A stretch of DNA of 21,793 bases from Larix sibirica (taxonomy: Eukaryota; Streptophyta; Pinopsida; Pinales; Pinaceae): the NCBI GenBank assembly GCA_004151065.3, contig NWUY0300006178.1, positions 53,250 to 75,042 of the forward strand. Direction: 5' to 3'. The notes under the pieces were generated by a model that was given only the letters and a program-made list of their open reading frames with translations, was not told the DNA's origin and made no database searches. Made by a program: the position numbers and the translations under genes. Below, one piece after another: positions 8,748 to 16,844 of the stretch. Each line of letters starts with the position of its first letter. Within the stretch, counting starts at the first letter, position 1.

Positions 8748-9605
8748 ATTGTCACAAACCTATAGTCCACTCAGATTTTTTTTCTTCAAACTTGGAATTG
8801 TTCCCAACTTCACTTCGTCAACGGAGGTCGTGCAACACTGCCTTGCCTTAGCCATAGGGACTTGATCAACTTGTGCCTACTATAACTAGACTGCACCTCT
8901 TTCCCTAAGTTTTTCCCATAACTTCGCCTTCAACTACAATATGTTAGTAATGTAGATGTGCAACTTTAGTTCTACTTAACCAAGTTTTCCAACACTAGGA
9001 ATCCAACTATGGCCTTTAAAACATCCTAGCAATATTTATAATTAGCCAATTCTTCACTTAGCCAATGTCAACAGCTAACCAACATAAATCATCATAAGAA
9101 ATAGTAAAATATTCATCCAAATAAACAATCCACAATACACATGCACATGTATAGGTGACACCCAAGATAGATGCCTTAAACTTTTTTTATGAGAAGAATG
9201 TTTAGAGTATACAACAAGGGAGGGAAATGACCTACCTACCACTCTTTTACAAAAAGTACAATGAATCTAAGGCAACTTAGCTTTTTACCAATTCCCAAAA
9301 GTCATGTACAAACCAACCCACGAACCTATTGTAGGCCCGCCTCCTACAGGTCCCATTCACCTGTTTGTTTTTCACCTAGCGAATCCAAATTTCCCCTACT
9401 ATGCAAAACCCATAACTTAGGACAATGACAGAGCTCACTTTGAACTTATGTGAATCACTTCACTTGCCGAGCTTAATTATCCTTGAATGCTTTTGTCACT
9501 TCGAGGCATACACTATATATATATATGAATATTTCCAAACTCTTGCAAGATTCTATGAGTCTAAGTGGACCCAAGCGTCTACATGCAACTCAACTATTCC
9601 CACAT

Positions 9606-9677
9606 GACTTGTCTATTGATGCCCATATCTAATGTTGTCATCACTTGTCTATTGATGCCCATCTCTAATGATGTCCT
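9606..9677. repeat. 36-bp tandem doublet in LTR
   Basis: ACTTGTCTATTGATGCCCAT occurs at 9606 and again at 9642, each followed by a diverged VTCTAATGWTGTC tail. A1 and A2 carry only one copy, so the doubling is private to the right LTR. Confidence 0.7.
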
Positions 9678-9727
9678 ACCCACTATGCTACATGATTGTG
9701 ATCGCAATTCTATCTGGCACCCAAGTG

Positions 9728-9850
9728 CCCACAAGTGTGCCCATCACATTTGTGTCTGTCACAAGTGTGCCTAATAGGTGCACCCATAACATCTGCATCT
9801 GCTACAAGTGTGCCCAACAGGTGCAGCCATTGCATCCATATATGTTTCAA
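9728..9850. repeat. Minisatellite in LTR, about 43-bp unit
   Basis: Three diverged units of the type AAGTGTGCCY...CCATNRCATYYRYRT follow each other here. Counterparts lie at 4135-4228 and resume at 5076 after the solo LTR. Both other insertions into the left LTR (near 2800 and at 4228) fall inside this array. Confidence 0.6.
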
Positions 9851-10075
9851 GTTTGCCTTTGGCAAGCTATGCCCAAGTGCACCCAAGAAGTGTTTTCGAC
9901 AAGGCGCCTCGAAGTATGCCTAGTGTCTTGTGCCCAAGTGCACACAAGAAGGTGGGATTATACATGGATAGAGCTAACATCCATCCTTTTGACATGTGTC
10001 AAAGTGATCCTAACTGATGTGCATCAAACCAAGTGTGCCTACTTAGTCTGCCCAGCCAATGTGCATCCAACCGAG

Positions 10076-10495
10076 TCCGCCCAAGTCACCTATAAGCCAA
10101 TTGGTTCTTCTTGAAACTCTACAAGTCATGCATAATGCATTCCTATGTATGAGGTTGTTTGTAGCAACCTTCCTTTCCTCACCAAGTTCTCTCCAAGCTT
10201 CTCTGTGTTTTTCCAACTAATGCGAGTTGCCACTATCTATGGTGCACCTTGCCTTGATACAAGGGATCTCGACATGTTGATGGTGTCCGCCCAAGTAAGC
10301 TATAAGCCAATTGGTTCTTCTTGACACTTTATATGTCATGAATAGTGCATTCCTACGTACGATTTTGTTTGTAGCAACCTTAATCTCTTCCTCACCAGGT
10401 TCTCTCCAAGATTCTCTTTGTTTGTCCAACTAATGCGAGTTGCCATTGTCTATGGTGCACCGTGCCTTCATATAAGGGATCTCGGTGTGTTCATG
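10076..10495. repeat. 210-bp tandem duplication in 5' LTR
   Basis: Copy 1 (10076-10285) and copy 2 (10286-10495) both start TCCGCCCAAGT and share AAGCCAATTGGTTCTTCTTG and AACTAATGCGAGTTGCC. The left LTR has a single copy (about 5310-5530), so the duplication postdates separation of the two LTRs or arose in one of them. Confidence 0.75.
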
Positions 10496-10640
10496 GTGTG
10501 CCTTACTAACTGGCCAAGGCACCCATAAACCAATTCATCTAGCCATCAACCTCATAACATGTGTATCCGCGCTAGCAAGTGACCACCAAGGTGGTCATGA
10601 GATGGAGGTGCCCAAAATATTTGAAGGCTAGGGACTTACA

Positions 10641-10923
10641 ATATTCATTCATACACTGTAATATCTACTTGATTTAACACAATTGAAATTGATTTCCACA
10701 AAATGTGACCAATTCAATACTCAATCACTTTGGTTTCATGGTTCAAGATAGGGTTTCAAAGACCTTACAATAAAGAGAATGCTTAGGAGTTTGTAACTAG
10801 GATTTATTTGAGTCTCCAATTTATAATAATATTATTTTTTGATATGTATAAATGTTTTTTTTGTTGAATATTATTGTTAAAAATGACATATTTCAAAAAA
10901 CCACAATCTTATATAGAAATTAA
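10641..10923. other. AT-rich spacer, nothing recognised
   Basis: This is the flank immediately outside the old LTR element. It holds no coding region, TIR or tRNA-like motif that I can identify. A T-rich and A-rich interval near 10830-10880 precedes the RNase H fragment. Confidence 0.5.
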
Positions 10924-11352
10924 AAAGCATACAACTTATTAGGGGTGGCAGGTGCGAGGGGAGGGGGGGTGCTCTATGACCCCGAATGAAACATGAAACA
11001 TGCTTTCGCCTGGGGAATCGAGATAGCATCAAACAAACAGGCAGAAGTCCAAGCATTATGGAAAGGGATTTATATAACAAACAAAAAAGGAATAAGAGTC
11101 CTCACGATTATTGGAGACTCTATGATTGTTCTTAAGTTCATCCAAGAGCATCGCTCCTCAAGAGAAATGTACTTAAAAAGAGGTATGGATCAGATCTGAA
11201 TTTTAATTCATACCTTCCACTAGGTGTAGTGTTTCGATGTCCACGGAGAGCTAAATAACAAAGCTAACTACCAAGCTAAAAGAGCTAGCACCTTAATTCA
11301 AGGGCATATTCTTCAAAATGCGGGGTATGAAGGTTATTCCCGGATCCCCTAA
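10924..11352 (+). pseudogene. RNase H domain fragment of a dead retroelement
   Basis: One plus-strand frame from 10924 to a TAA at 11350 encodes a recognisable RNase H core broken by stops at 10987 and 11197 and two near 11220. Visible landmarks in order are GGGVLYDPE; ASNKQAEVQALWKGI, with the catalytic glutamate; IIGDSMIVLKFI, with the catalytic GDS aspartate; and FDVHGELNNKANYQAK, where family members have AD. The final catalytic aspartate is therefore asparagine here. The first aspartate (the FDG-type motif) is missing at the 5' break. The ending GYSRIP then stop resembles the C-termini of plant LINE-type RNase H domains. It is a 5'-truncated remnant of a retroelement unrelated in sequence to the LINE at the right end. 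A fragment of an LTR element is less likely but not excluded. Confidence 0.65.
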
Positions 11353-12618
11353 GTCATTTCCACTTATCCCCTTCCTCATTATGATGGTCACATTTCAAGT
11401 GAATTATTTCAAAGATCTGTGGGGCTCCTCCCATACCTCCTTCTGTGCTTATCCTCCAAGTAGCAGTCACCTTAAAGATATGGAGGTTCCCATCATCATT
11501 TCTATAGCATGTGGGTTATTATGGGTTCCAACTTCCAGTAAGGTTATAGTGCGAGGTCTTCCTTGGAAATGCTTCATCTTCTCCACCCTTGTTATGGTTT
11601 CTTCTTATGTGTAGAAGGTCTTTGGTTCACTCGAGCTTGGATTGTTCATGACTTAGGCAAGCATAGGATGGCTCATGGCAAGCATGGACTTAGGTTTAAG
11701 TTCAATGCTCTTCAATTCCCAATAAATCCTATAGCTTATTTTCTTGGTTTGGCTATATTTATGCTCCGATAGGTCTTTCATTTCTCCTTATGGGTACTCT
11801 ATCCTTCGTTAGTTTGGGTTCGCTTGCTTAGTTTGCCTTTGTTCTTTCAAAGATACATCAATTGTTTGCTTAGCATGGTCGTGCCCCTCATTATTGATGT
11901 CGAATTTGCCCAAACCCCAAGTTGTCATGGTCCCACTCATTTCAATTTGTTCCTGTGTGTTTCATTTGGTCCTGCTCATTTCAATTTGGTCTCGTTCCTC
12001 ATAGCTCGACCTTGTTTGTTACATGTTTAGTCCCCCCCCCCCAATTCGTTTTAACTTTCCCCTATGATTTAAATCTCTCTTCATACACAATTGTATACTC
12101 CCCTATGGTATACCTCTAGTTTAAGTTTCATGACTCTAATCTCTTGTTTGAGTCCTTCCCCGTGTCTATCAAGCTTGAGGAAGCCTTTGTTGTGGTCATA
12201 ATCTCTCATAAACATAGTATTTGAGACTCGTTCACGGCTTATCCCTTCACCCACAAGGTTATTGTTCATCTGATAATGCATGGTCCCAGAGTCACTAAGA
12301 GCCCCCCCTTAGAAATTTCCAACTGCAAGTACAAGTATTGGAGCAACCAAGGAGGTAGCAAGAATAAGAAACATGAAAATTCAAAGTGTTACACAAACCC
12401 AAATTAGATTTTTGCTAGTAAAAAATGCATACTTTATGTTTAGGAATGCCCAACAGAGGCTGTGCAATTATGTCTTTAAACATGTTATTAAATGCTCTGG
12501 AAATTTGTATCAATCCAAGGAAAGTTCATGAGGCTTTATACATGCCATCTAGTTGACAATAGCAGGAAAAATTTGACCTCTTAGCAGATAGTTTTGAGGC
12601 AAGTTAAGGTAATCCTAA
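11353..12618. other. Unassigned region below the RNase H fragment
   Basis: It may include the 3' untranslated part of the truncated element, but no poly(A) tail or target duplication was found to mark its end. It contains a degenerate tandem doublet at about 11926-12001 (TCATTTCAATTTG in both halves) and an 11-C run at 12032-12042. Open frames 11318-11614, 11563-11772, 11824-12119 and the minus-strand 12081-12281 show no motif I recognise. Confidence 0.45.
11926..12001. repeat. Degenerate doublet, about 38 bp
   Basis: TGGTCCCACTCATTTCAATT and TTGGTCCTGCTCATTTCAATT lie in tandem, each followed by a TTCCT/GTTCCT tail. It is non-coding, shortly before the C-run at 12032. Confidence 0.55.
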
Positions 12619-12661
12619 GTTATTAAAAGCAATGTATTGACAAACACATGCTTTTAATAAC
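12619..12661. repeat. Short imperfect hairpin
   Basis: GTTATTAAAAGCAATG (12619-12634) is followed 12 bp later by CATGCTTTTAATAAC (12647-12661), its reverse complement with one base deleted. It lies at the left end of a larger inverted-repeat cluster. Confidence 0.6.
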
Positions 12662-12674
12662 CTTATTAAGCATG

Positions 12675-12724
12675 CTTAATATGGATTTGAATCTAAGTGA
12701 TGAAGGTTTTGAATCCATATTAAG
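12675..12724. repeat. Second hairpin with TAAGTGATGAA copies
   Basis: CTTAATATGGATTT (12675-12688) pairs with GAATCCATATTAAG (12711-12724) at 13 of 14 positions. The loop contains CTAAGTGATGAA, repeated directly at about 12729 and again at 13245. Confidence 0.55.
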
Positions 12725-12751
12725 AACTCTAAGTGATGAATGCTTTTAAAT

Positions 12752-13257
12752 CTTCATCACTCAGAATGCTTAATATGTTATTAAAAGCACTTGTTTGTTA
12801 ATTCTCTGTACCATATGGATGGATGATTAAGTTGCAACCCCCTTTTTTCTATTAAAACAAAACTACATGCTTTTGTTAAAAAGAAATAAACAAAGTATTA
12901 ATCGAGCTATAAAATCTATGAGGAAGACAATTTCTTCTCGATCTTATAATTGTAAATTTGATATTGTAAAAGAATATTCGCCCCTTCAAATAAACTAAAA
13001 GAAAAAATATCCAAAAGAAAAAGTTGGCAAACTTAAACTATCCCGTGTAACGACTCTTGAAATTTTCTTAAAGTTTGAAGCAAAAAATAGAGCCAATAAA
13101 AGTACATAGAAGTACATATTGGTATAAGAATTTTTTTCATGATGGGTTTTCCATGAAGTGCTCGGAGGGTTTTCCATGATGTGTATTCCATTAAAAAAAA
13201 TATGGAAAAATAATTTCCCCTCATTCACTTGCATATTAAGCATTCTAAGTGATGAAG
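12752..13257. repeat. 26-bp inverted repeat pair, possible MITE
   Basis: Positions 12752-12777 and 13232-13257 are inverted copies of each other with a single mismatch; the core word is TAATATG/CATATTA with CTTCATCAC at the outer tip. They enclose about 450 bp of AT-rich, non-coding DNA. A matching target duplication is not apparent outside the tips. A small TIR element or foldback rearrangement is possible, but no transposase is present. Confidence 0.4.
13144..13189. repeat. 23-bp doublet
   Basis: GGGTTTTCCATGA occurs at 13144 and again about 23 bp on, each followed by a WGTG word. It lies inside the 12752-13257 inverted-repeat interval. Confidence 0.55.
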
Positions 13258-13400
13258 TTGGTACCTCATCATCATCCTGTGGTTTTCCCCATCTTCCCTA
13301 GTACTTTGGATGGAGGGTGTTACTAACCACCAACCAAAATAGTGTTTGGTAATCCCATAGGATTCAATGGGACTCCATTGGCATCATGCCTTGGAGGAAA

Positions 13401-13433
13401 GGGTCGAACCAACCAAGCTATACCACTAGGCTA
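13401..13433 (-). other. tRNA-like A-box/B-box fragment
   Basis: On the minus strand TAGCCTAGTGG (13423-13433) fits the RNA polymerase III A box, and GGTTCGACCC (13401-13410) fits the B box. Only 12 bases separate them, too few for an intact tRNA, and no anticodon arm or acceptor stem can be formed. It is most likely a deleted tRNA or part of a tRNA-derived SINE. Confidence 0.35.
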
Positions 13434-13440
13434 TGTGATT

Positions 13441-15551
13441 TTTATTTTATTATGTGAATCTTGTCATGGTAATTACCCTTGAGAAATTATCTCTATAGAG
13501 TTTGAAGCATGCATTTATGCTTGGTTCACTCAATCCCATTACTAAATATTGTATATGTAGTTATGCTTTGGCAAAGCAAGGAAGGGATAGGTAAACCTGA
13601 CCTAGGTGGAAGAGGTAGAAATATTAAATTCTAATCTAAGAGACCAACTAATACTATGACATGGGTGGGAGAGTTGTAAACTAGAAGATCCAACCCCCAA
13701 CCCCAGGGAGAAAGCTAACTACGTACAAAACAGGGATGGCCTAGATAGGATGACTAGTTTAGGTAGAAGTGGAGCAACTACCCAATTTTTAGGCAAAAAT
13801 AAGAAATCTAACAATGGGGAAGGGGAAGGTTGATCCCTGTATATTAAGGTTTGATTTCATCAATGTTCTTATGGATATTAGAACTAATATGTGAGTTGAA
13901 CTAGGTTAAATGAAAAATAGAAAATAACAAATAAACTAAGAAAATAACTTAAAAAACAAAGAAAGTAAACCAAGGTTATTATCTTCCTTTTCTTTGGTAA
14001 TATAGTTATTCTAATTGATTGAAAAGTAAATCCAATTCCCTCGCACCCCATGAAAAAACATCAAACAACAAGAATTAAGGCTTATCCCCATAATGTGCAA
14101 GAAATTGAAAATGACAGAAAAGGGTGTATTAACTTCCAATGTGGGAAAGGCCCTTAACTATGTTGAAACCTAACAAACAATAATCTTGAACTTTAAAGGA
14201 GAAATGAGTAAGTAACTAGCTCTAGAAATAAAGATGGTAGGCCTTCATGGAGTACCTAGGTTTGTAAATATCCTCTTACAAAATCCAACAAGTTTCTATG
14301 ATCTCCACAACTATGTTCAACAAAAGGAAACAAGCAAACAATGCACACAAAAATATACACTATAAGCAAGAAAATAAAACAAATGATGCTGTGTGTCCTC
14401 AATAGTAGGAAGTTTTCCACTCACACACATATTTCTAAAGTGCCCCCCTTAGGTGTACGGAAGAGGCCGATTGAAGCACGTAAAGAGGTATGCTCAAAAC
14501 CACTACTAGATGTAATCTCCAACCCCAAAAGCAAAATGTATACCAAAATAGTGAGTGAAAGCTATGGATAACAACTACAACACCTCCTCGAGTAAGGAGG
14601 ATGATAAAGATAAAGAACTAATGGATATTCAAGATCATGTGATAACTATAGCACACTAATCTACAAGATCTTAAAGTAACCTATTAGAGAGTAGAGTGAG
14701 AGAGTTAAAATAAAGTAAATGAGGAGGAGGAGACTATTATGCACATATATCCATTAGAATGGGTTGACAACATGATCCATTATTATAGGATATGAAATCA
14801 TCCTTGTAACAATTAAATTGTAGATTTTGACTCTCTAATTGAATGGAAAATGAAGCCAATTGTGTGCACATTATGCTAAATACTAGTCCTTGCATTGTAG
14901 GAAATACAGTTAGTTGGTATTAACACTAGAGACAAACATGATGAGAGCAAAACGATTTCTGATAAATAGGCCACAAAAAATGTTAACAAAATGATTAAAG
15001 TTGACAAAGTTTTAATCATAAACAAAGCAGACTTAACAAAAATGGGGGTGCATATGGTCCCAAAAGTGAATTCCAAAGTGACTTAGATAATATTTAGGTG
15101 CATAGGGGCTCAACAATTCCTAAGAAGGGTACAAGGAAACCAAATGGGGTTTATGTGGATAAATATGGTCAACAGGGTGAGATACCAAGGAAAAGGCCAT
15201 GGGAGACCTCATATACAATGGCCTAAGGTTAAAGAGAATTGTTTATTCAAACCATAGAAGGGACACAAACGAGGAGGGACTTTAGTGCTCATGAATCCAC
15301 CATAATAACATGTACGGTTCATGTGGTTATCATATGGTGGGTGTTTTGTATAAATAATGCATGATGTAAAAAATCTATATATTAGGATTCTTGTATGGGC
15401 AGTGCAAAGTAAAAATTTCATATACATTAGTTCCCCCCTTGCCAAGAACATGAATCCAATAAAGTGCAAGAGTTGCAACTTGACATGAAATGTGATGGAA
15501 TCCTAGTAATCATGCAAGCAAATGAAATGTGATAAATGGAGATAAAAAAAG
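13441..15551. other. AT-rich spacer, nothing recognised
   Basis: This holds no coding region with a known motif. Open frames 14341-14571 (plus), 14876-15076 and 15209-15478 (minus) are short, lack homology I can recognise and are probably chance. It is the integration flank at the 3' end of the LINE. Confidence 0.5.
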
Positions 15552-15561
15552 TTTTTTTTTT
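15552..15561 (-). other. LINE poly(A) tail
   Basis: Ten T on the plus strand make A10 at the element's 3' end, directly after CTTTTTATTTAC on the minus strand. This is a typical end for target-primed LINE insertion and sets the 3' boundary. The next bases on that strand are CTTTTTTTATC. Confidence 0.7.
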
Positions 15562-15826
15562 GTAAATAAAAAGAACTATATTACTTTAGAAACAGTTTAC
15601 AAAAAGCACTTAAAGCGCAACCCTTGGCTTACAGAACACAGATCATCTTTGCAGGATACCCACCCCATTACAAAAATTGGAGCCATAGCAGAACCATCCC
15701 CATAATCAGACCCAGCATCAAAGTACAGACTGCCCAAAATTAACAACCCAAGACCAACTATAATGTCGATAAAGAGAGAAAAGACAGAGTACATTCTTCA
15801 GACCAACCGAAAATAGTAGAAAGGAA
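15562..15826 (-). other. LINE 3' untranslated region
   Basis: About 265 bases lie between the stop of the downstream ORF and the poly(A). There is no further reading frame of note and no canonical AATAAA in the sense direction that I can see. Confidence 0.55.
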
Positions 15827-16474
15827 TTAGAGAGCAGCAACGGTGTCAGCATCCTCGTTGAGCTTTTGTTTGCCTTTCTCAGTCGAAACATCCGCTTTGT
15901 CCACTTGCATCTTCTGAGCTGAAGCGTGTTGGTGACGAGTGCTGGACCCTGCCAACTCCGCATCTTCCATACCAGGGTAAACAAAGGTCAGGCCAATTTT
16001 CTTTGGAATTGCATCTATCTTAAGGTGCATCAACCGTGCATCAGCATTGTGTGCCTTCCAGGCCCTGACAGGCTCCTCATCACCCTCCTTCTTGAGATAA
16101 TTAGTCATAGTAACGTGCGCCAGAAGATTCTTAACGACCCAGTAAACCATCAACATGCGATCGTAGGCCGAGGCACGACCAGAAGTAGTGCCTGGGTCGA
16201 CGACCCAGTCTTCCACCTCACGACGAAGATTTTCAACTGGAATGGCCCGTGCAGTATCCCACAGCCGACTCTCAATCTGATCAATCTCTTCCCTAACCAA
16301 GGATGGAATACACTGACGGAAAAAAAGGGTTGCCTCCTGGGCTCTAGAATGCGCCCTAGTAACCCGACCCTGAGAAATACCCCTCTCAACACAGAGATTA
16401 GCAGAACCCTTCAATTTATTAGAGCCCGAATCCAAATTGGGCTCCGATCCAGTGCTATGTTTTGGGGCCATCAC
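15827..16474 (-). CDS. Unrecognised 215-aa ORF downstream of LINE RNase H
   Basis: An uninterrupted frame from ATG at 16474 to a stop at 15827-15829 lies on the LINE's coding strand, 370 bases after the RNase H stop and in a different phase, so it has its own start. Chance alone would rarely leave 215 codons open. The protein is hydrophilic and mostly helical in character. The N-terminus is basic and Ser/Asn-rich (MMAPKHSTGSEPNLDSGSNK); a middle part has alternating charge (REEIDQIESRLWDTARAI, then ENLRREVEDWV); next comes a more hydrophobic core (YDRMLMVYWVVKNLLAHV); and the tail is Lys/Asp/Gln-rich. I see no zinc knuckle, RRM, esterase or signal peptide, and cannot name a family. It may be an accessory LINE protein (an 'ORF3'), an ORF1-like chaperone in an unusual place, or a captured host segment. 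No ribosome entry or reinitiation signal is evident. Confidence 0.6.
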   Translation of the reverse strand: MMAPKHSTGSEPNLDSGSNKLKGSANLCVERGISQGRVTRAHSRAQEATLFFRQCIPSLVREEIDQIESRLWDTARAIPVENLRREVEDWVVDPGTTSGRASAYDRMLMVYWVVKNLLAHVTMTNYLKKEGDEEPVRAWKAHNADARLMHLKIDAIPKKIGLTFVYPGMEDAELAGSSTRHQHASAQKMQVDKADVSTEKGKQKLNEDADTVAAL

Positions 16475-16844
16475 CCTAAACTAGACAGAGTCAGGCGGAC
16501 GGCCAAGAGAGAATCTATCACGCACACTCACCCAAACAGTCTGACCACTCACAAGGAGCATGGAAAACCTGATACAAAGCAAAGAGCTATCGATCAGACG
16601 CAGGTCTGTGGGGCTATAAATAACCGGAGACGATATGAACAGCCCAACAGCAAAACATTGGTCATTTCCCATCTCGTACAGAAGATCAATCATGAAACAT
16701 CCACCACCATAAAGGATCATTAAACATACACTAATGGCTAGAAAAGGAAAGTTATACGGCTCATTCCTTTCGATCAAATCCTGCCATAAAATGTACATGC
16801 TGGTATTGAATACATGATTAAATATAGGGTGGAATTTGATTCTC

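Larger units (their letters stand above)
8569..8749 (-). repeat. 63-bp tandem repeats carrying the primer-binding site
   Basis: The word TGATAC recurs at 8614, 8677 and 8740, exactly 63 bp apart. Each copy is followed by A/CAA-T-like sequence and a TGTCA- or TTCAT-type word, then by CAATGGTGAAGA-like sequence. A further partial copy begins near 8569 (AATTATCACAGAAG). The array abuts the inner edge of the 5' LTR. Each unit contains a primer-binding-site-like word plus a few bases resembling the LTR end, so the LTR/leader boundary itself appears to have been copied. Confidence 0.65.
1848..10640 (-). mobile_element. Old minus-strand LTR retrotransposon, gag-like only
   Basis: Two diverged long direct repeats frame this element: 8750-10640, and 1848-5670 less its insertions. 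Orientation comes from priming sites. A sequence complementary to plant initiator-Met tRNA abuts the inner edge of the right LTR, and a purine-rich tract on the minus strand abuts the inner edge of the left LTR. Both LTRs start TGTCA and end TTACA on the plus strand, so they are TG...CA elements. The outer flanks are ATATA (1843-1847) and ATATT (10641-10645), a possible decayed 5-bp target duplication. The internal region (5671-8749, about 3.1 kb) shows a decayed gag-like frame and an unrecognised second frame, with no visible protease, reverse transcriptase or integrase motif. By eye the LTRs are roughly 80% identical, so insertion is old. The superfamily cannot be assigned without pol. A LARD-like non-autonomous element is the best label. 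Confidence 0.75.
8750..10640 (-). repeat. 5' LTR of the outer element
   Basis: This 1891-bp LTR begins TGTCACAAACC and ends GGGACTTACA on the plus strand, so it starts TGTAAG and ends TGACA when read on its own strand. It aligns with 1848-2800 and 3925-5670. It carries three internal amplifications: a 36-bp doublet near 9606-9677, a roughly 43-bp minisatellite near 9728-9850 and a 210-bp tandem duplication at 10076-10495. Open frames such as 9668-10114, with repeated cysteine and histidine, are minisatellite artefacts rather than zinc-binding proteins. Confidence 0.8.

Noticed and set aside
9668-10114. A 148-codon open frame with many Cys and His residues, resembling a zinc-binding protein.
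   Set aside because: It lies in the 5' LTR and its Cys/His pattern arises from the roughly 43-bp minisatellite. Similar frames appear at 4009-4218 and 5057-5245 in the homologous LTR, in different phases.
1848-10640. An endogenous pararetrovirus as the identity of the minus-strand element.
   Set aside because: Clear long terminal repeats with a tRNA primer site and a polypurine tract at the LTR edges identify an LTR retrotransposon. No movement-protein or viral coat motif was seen.
12032-12042. An 11-C run as a regulatory or replication signal.
   Set aside because: A simple homopolymer in spacer, which could also be a sequencing length error. No associated structure was found.
12081-12281. 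A 66-codon minus-strand frame with a plausible globular composition.
   Set aside because: It is short, isolated and without recognisable domain. It may be a trace of an unknown element, but nothing supports a call.
14876-15076. A hydrophobic 66-codon minus-strand frame that could be a membrane peptide.
   Set aside because: It is AT-driven hydrophobicity in spacer DNA, with no start context, neighbour or motif supporting a gene.
15926-16723. A 265-codon plus-strand open frame, the longest in the window.
   Set aside because: It is antisense to the 215-codon LINE ORF and extends into the region between that ORF and RNase H. It lacks recognisable motifs and its long Pro/Ser/Thr/Arg-rich reading looks like a shadow. 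The minus-strand ORF fits the element's coding strand.
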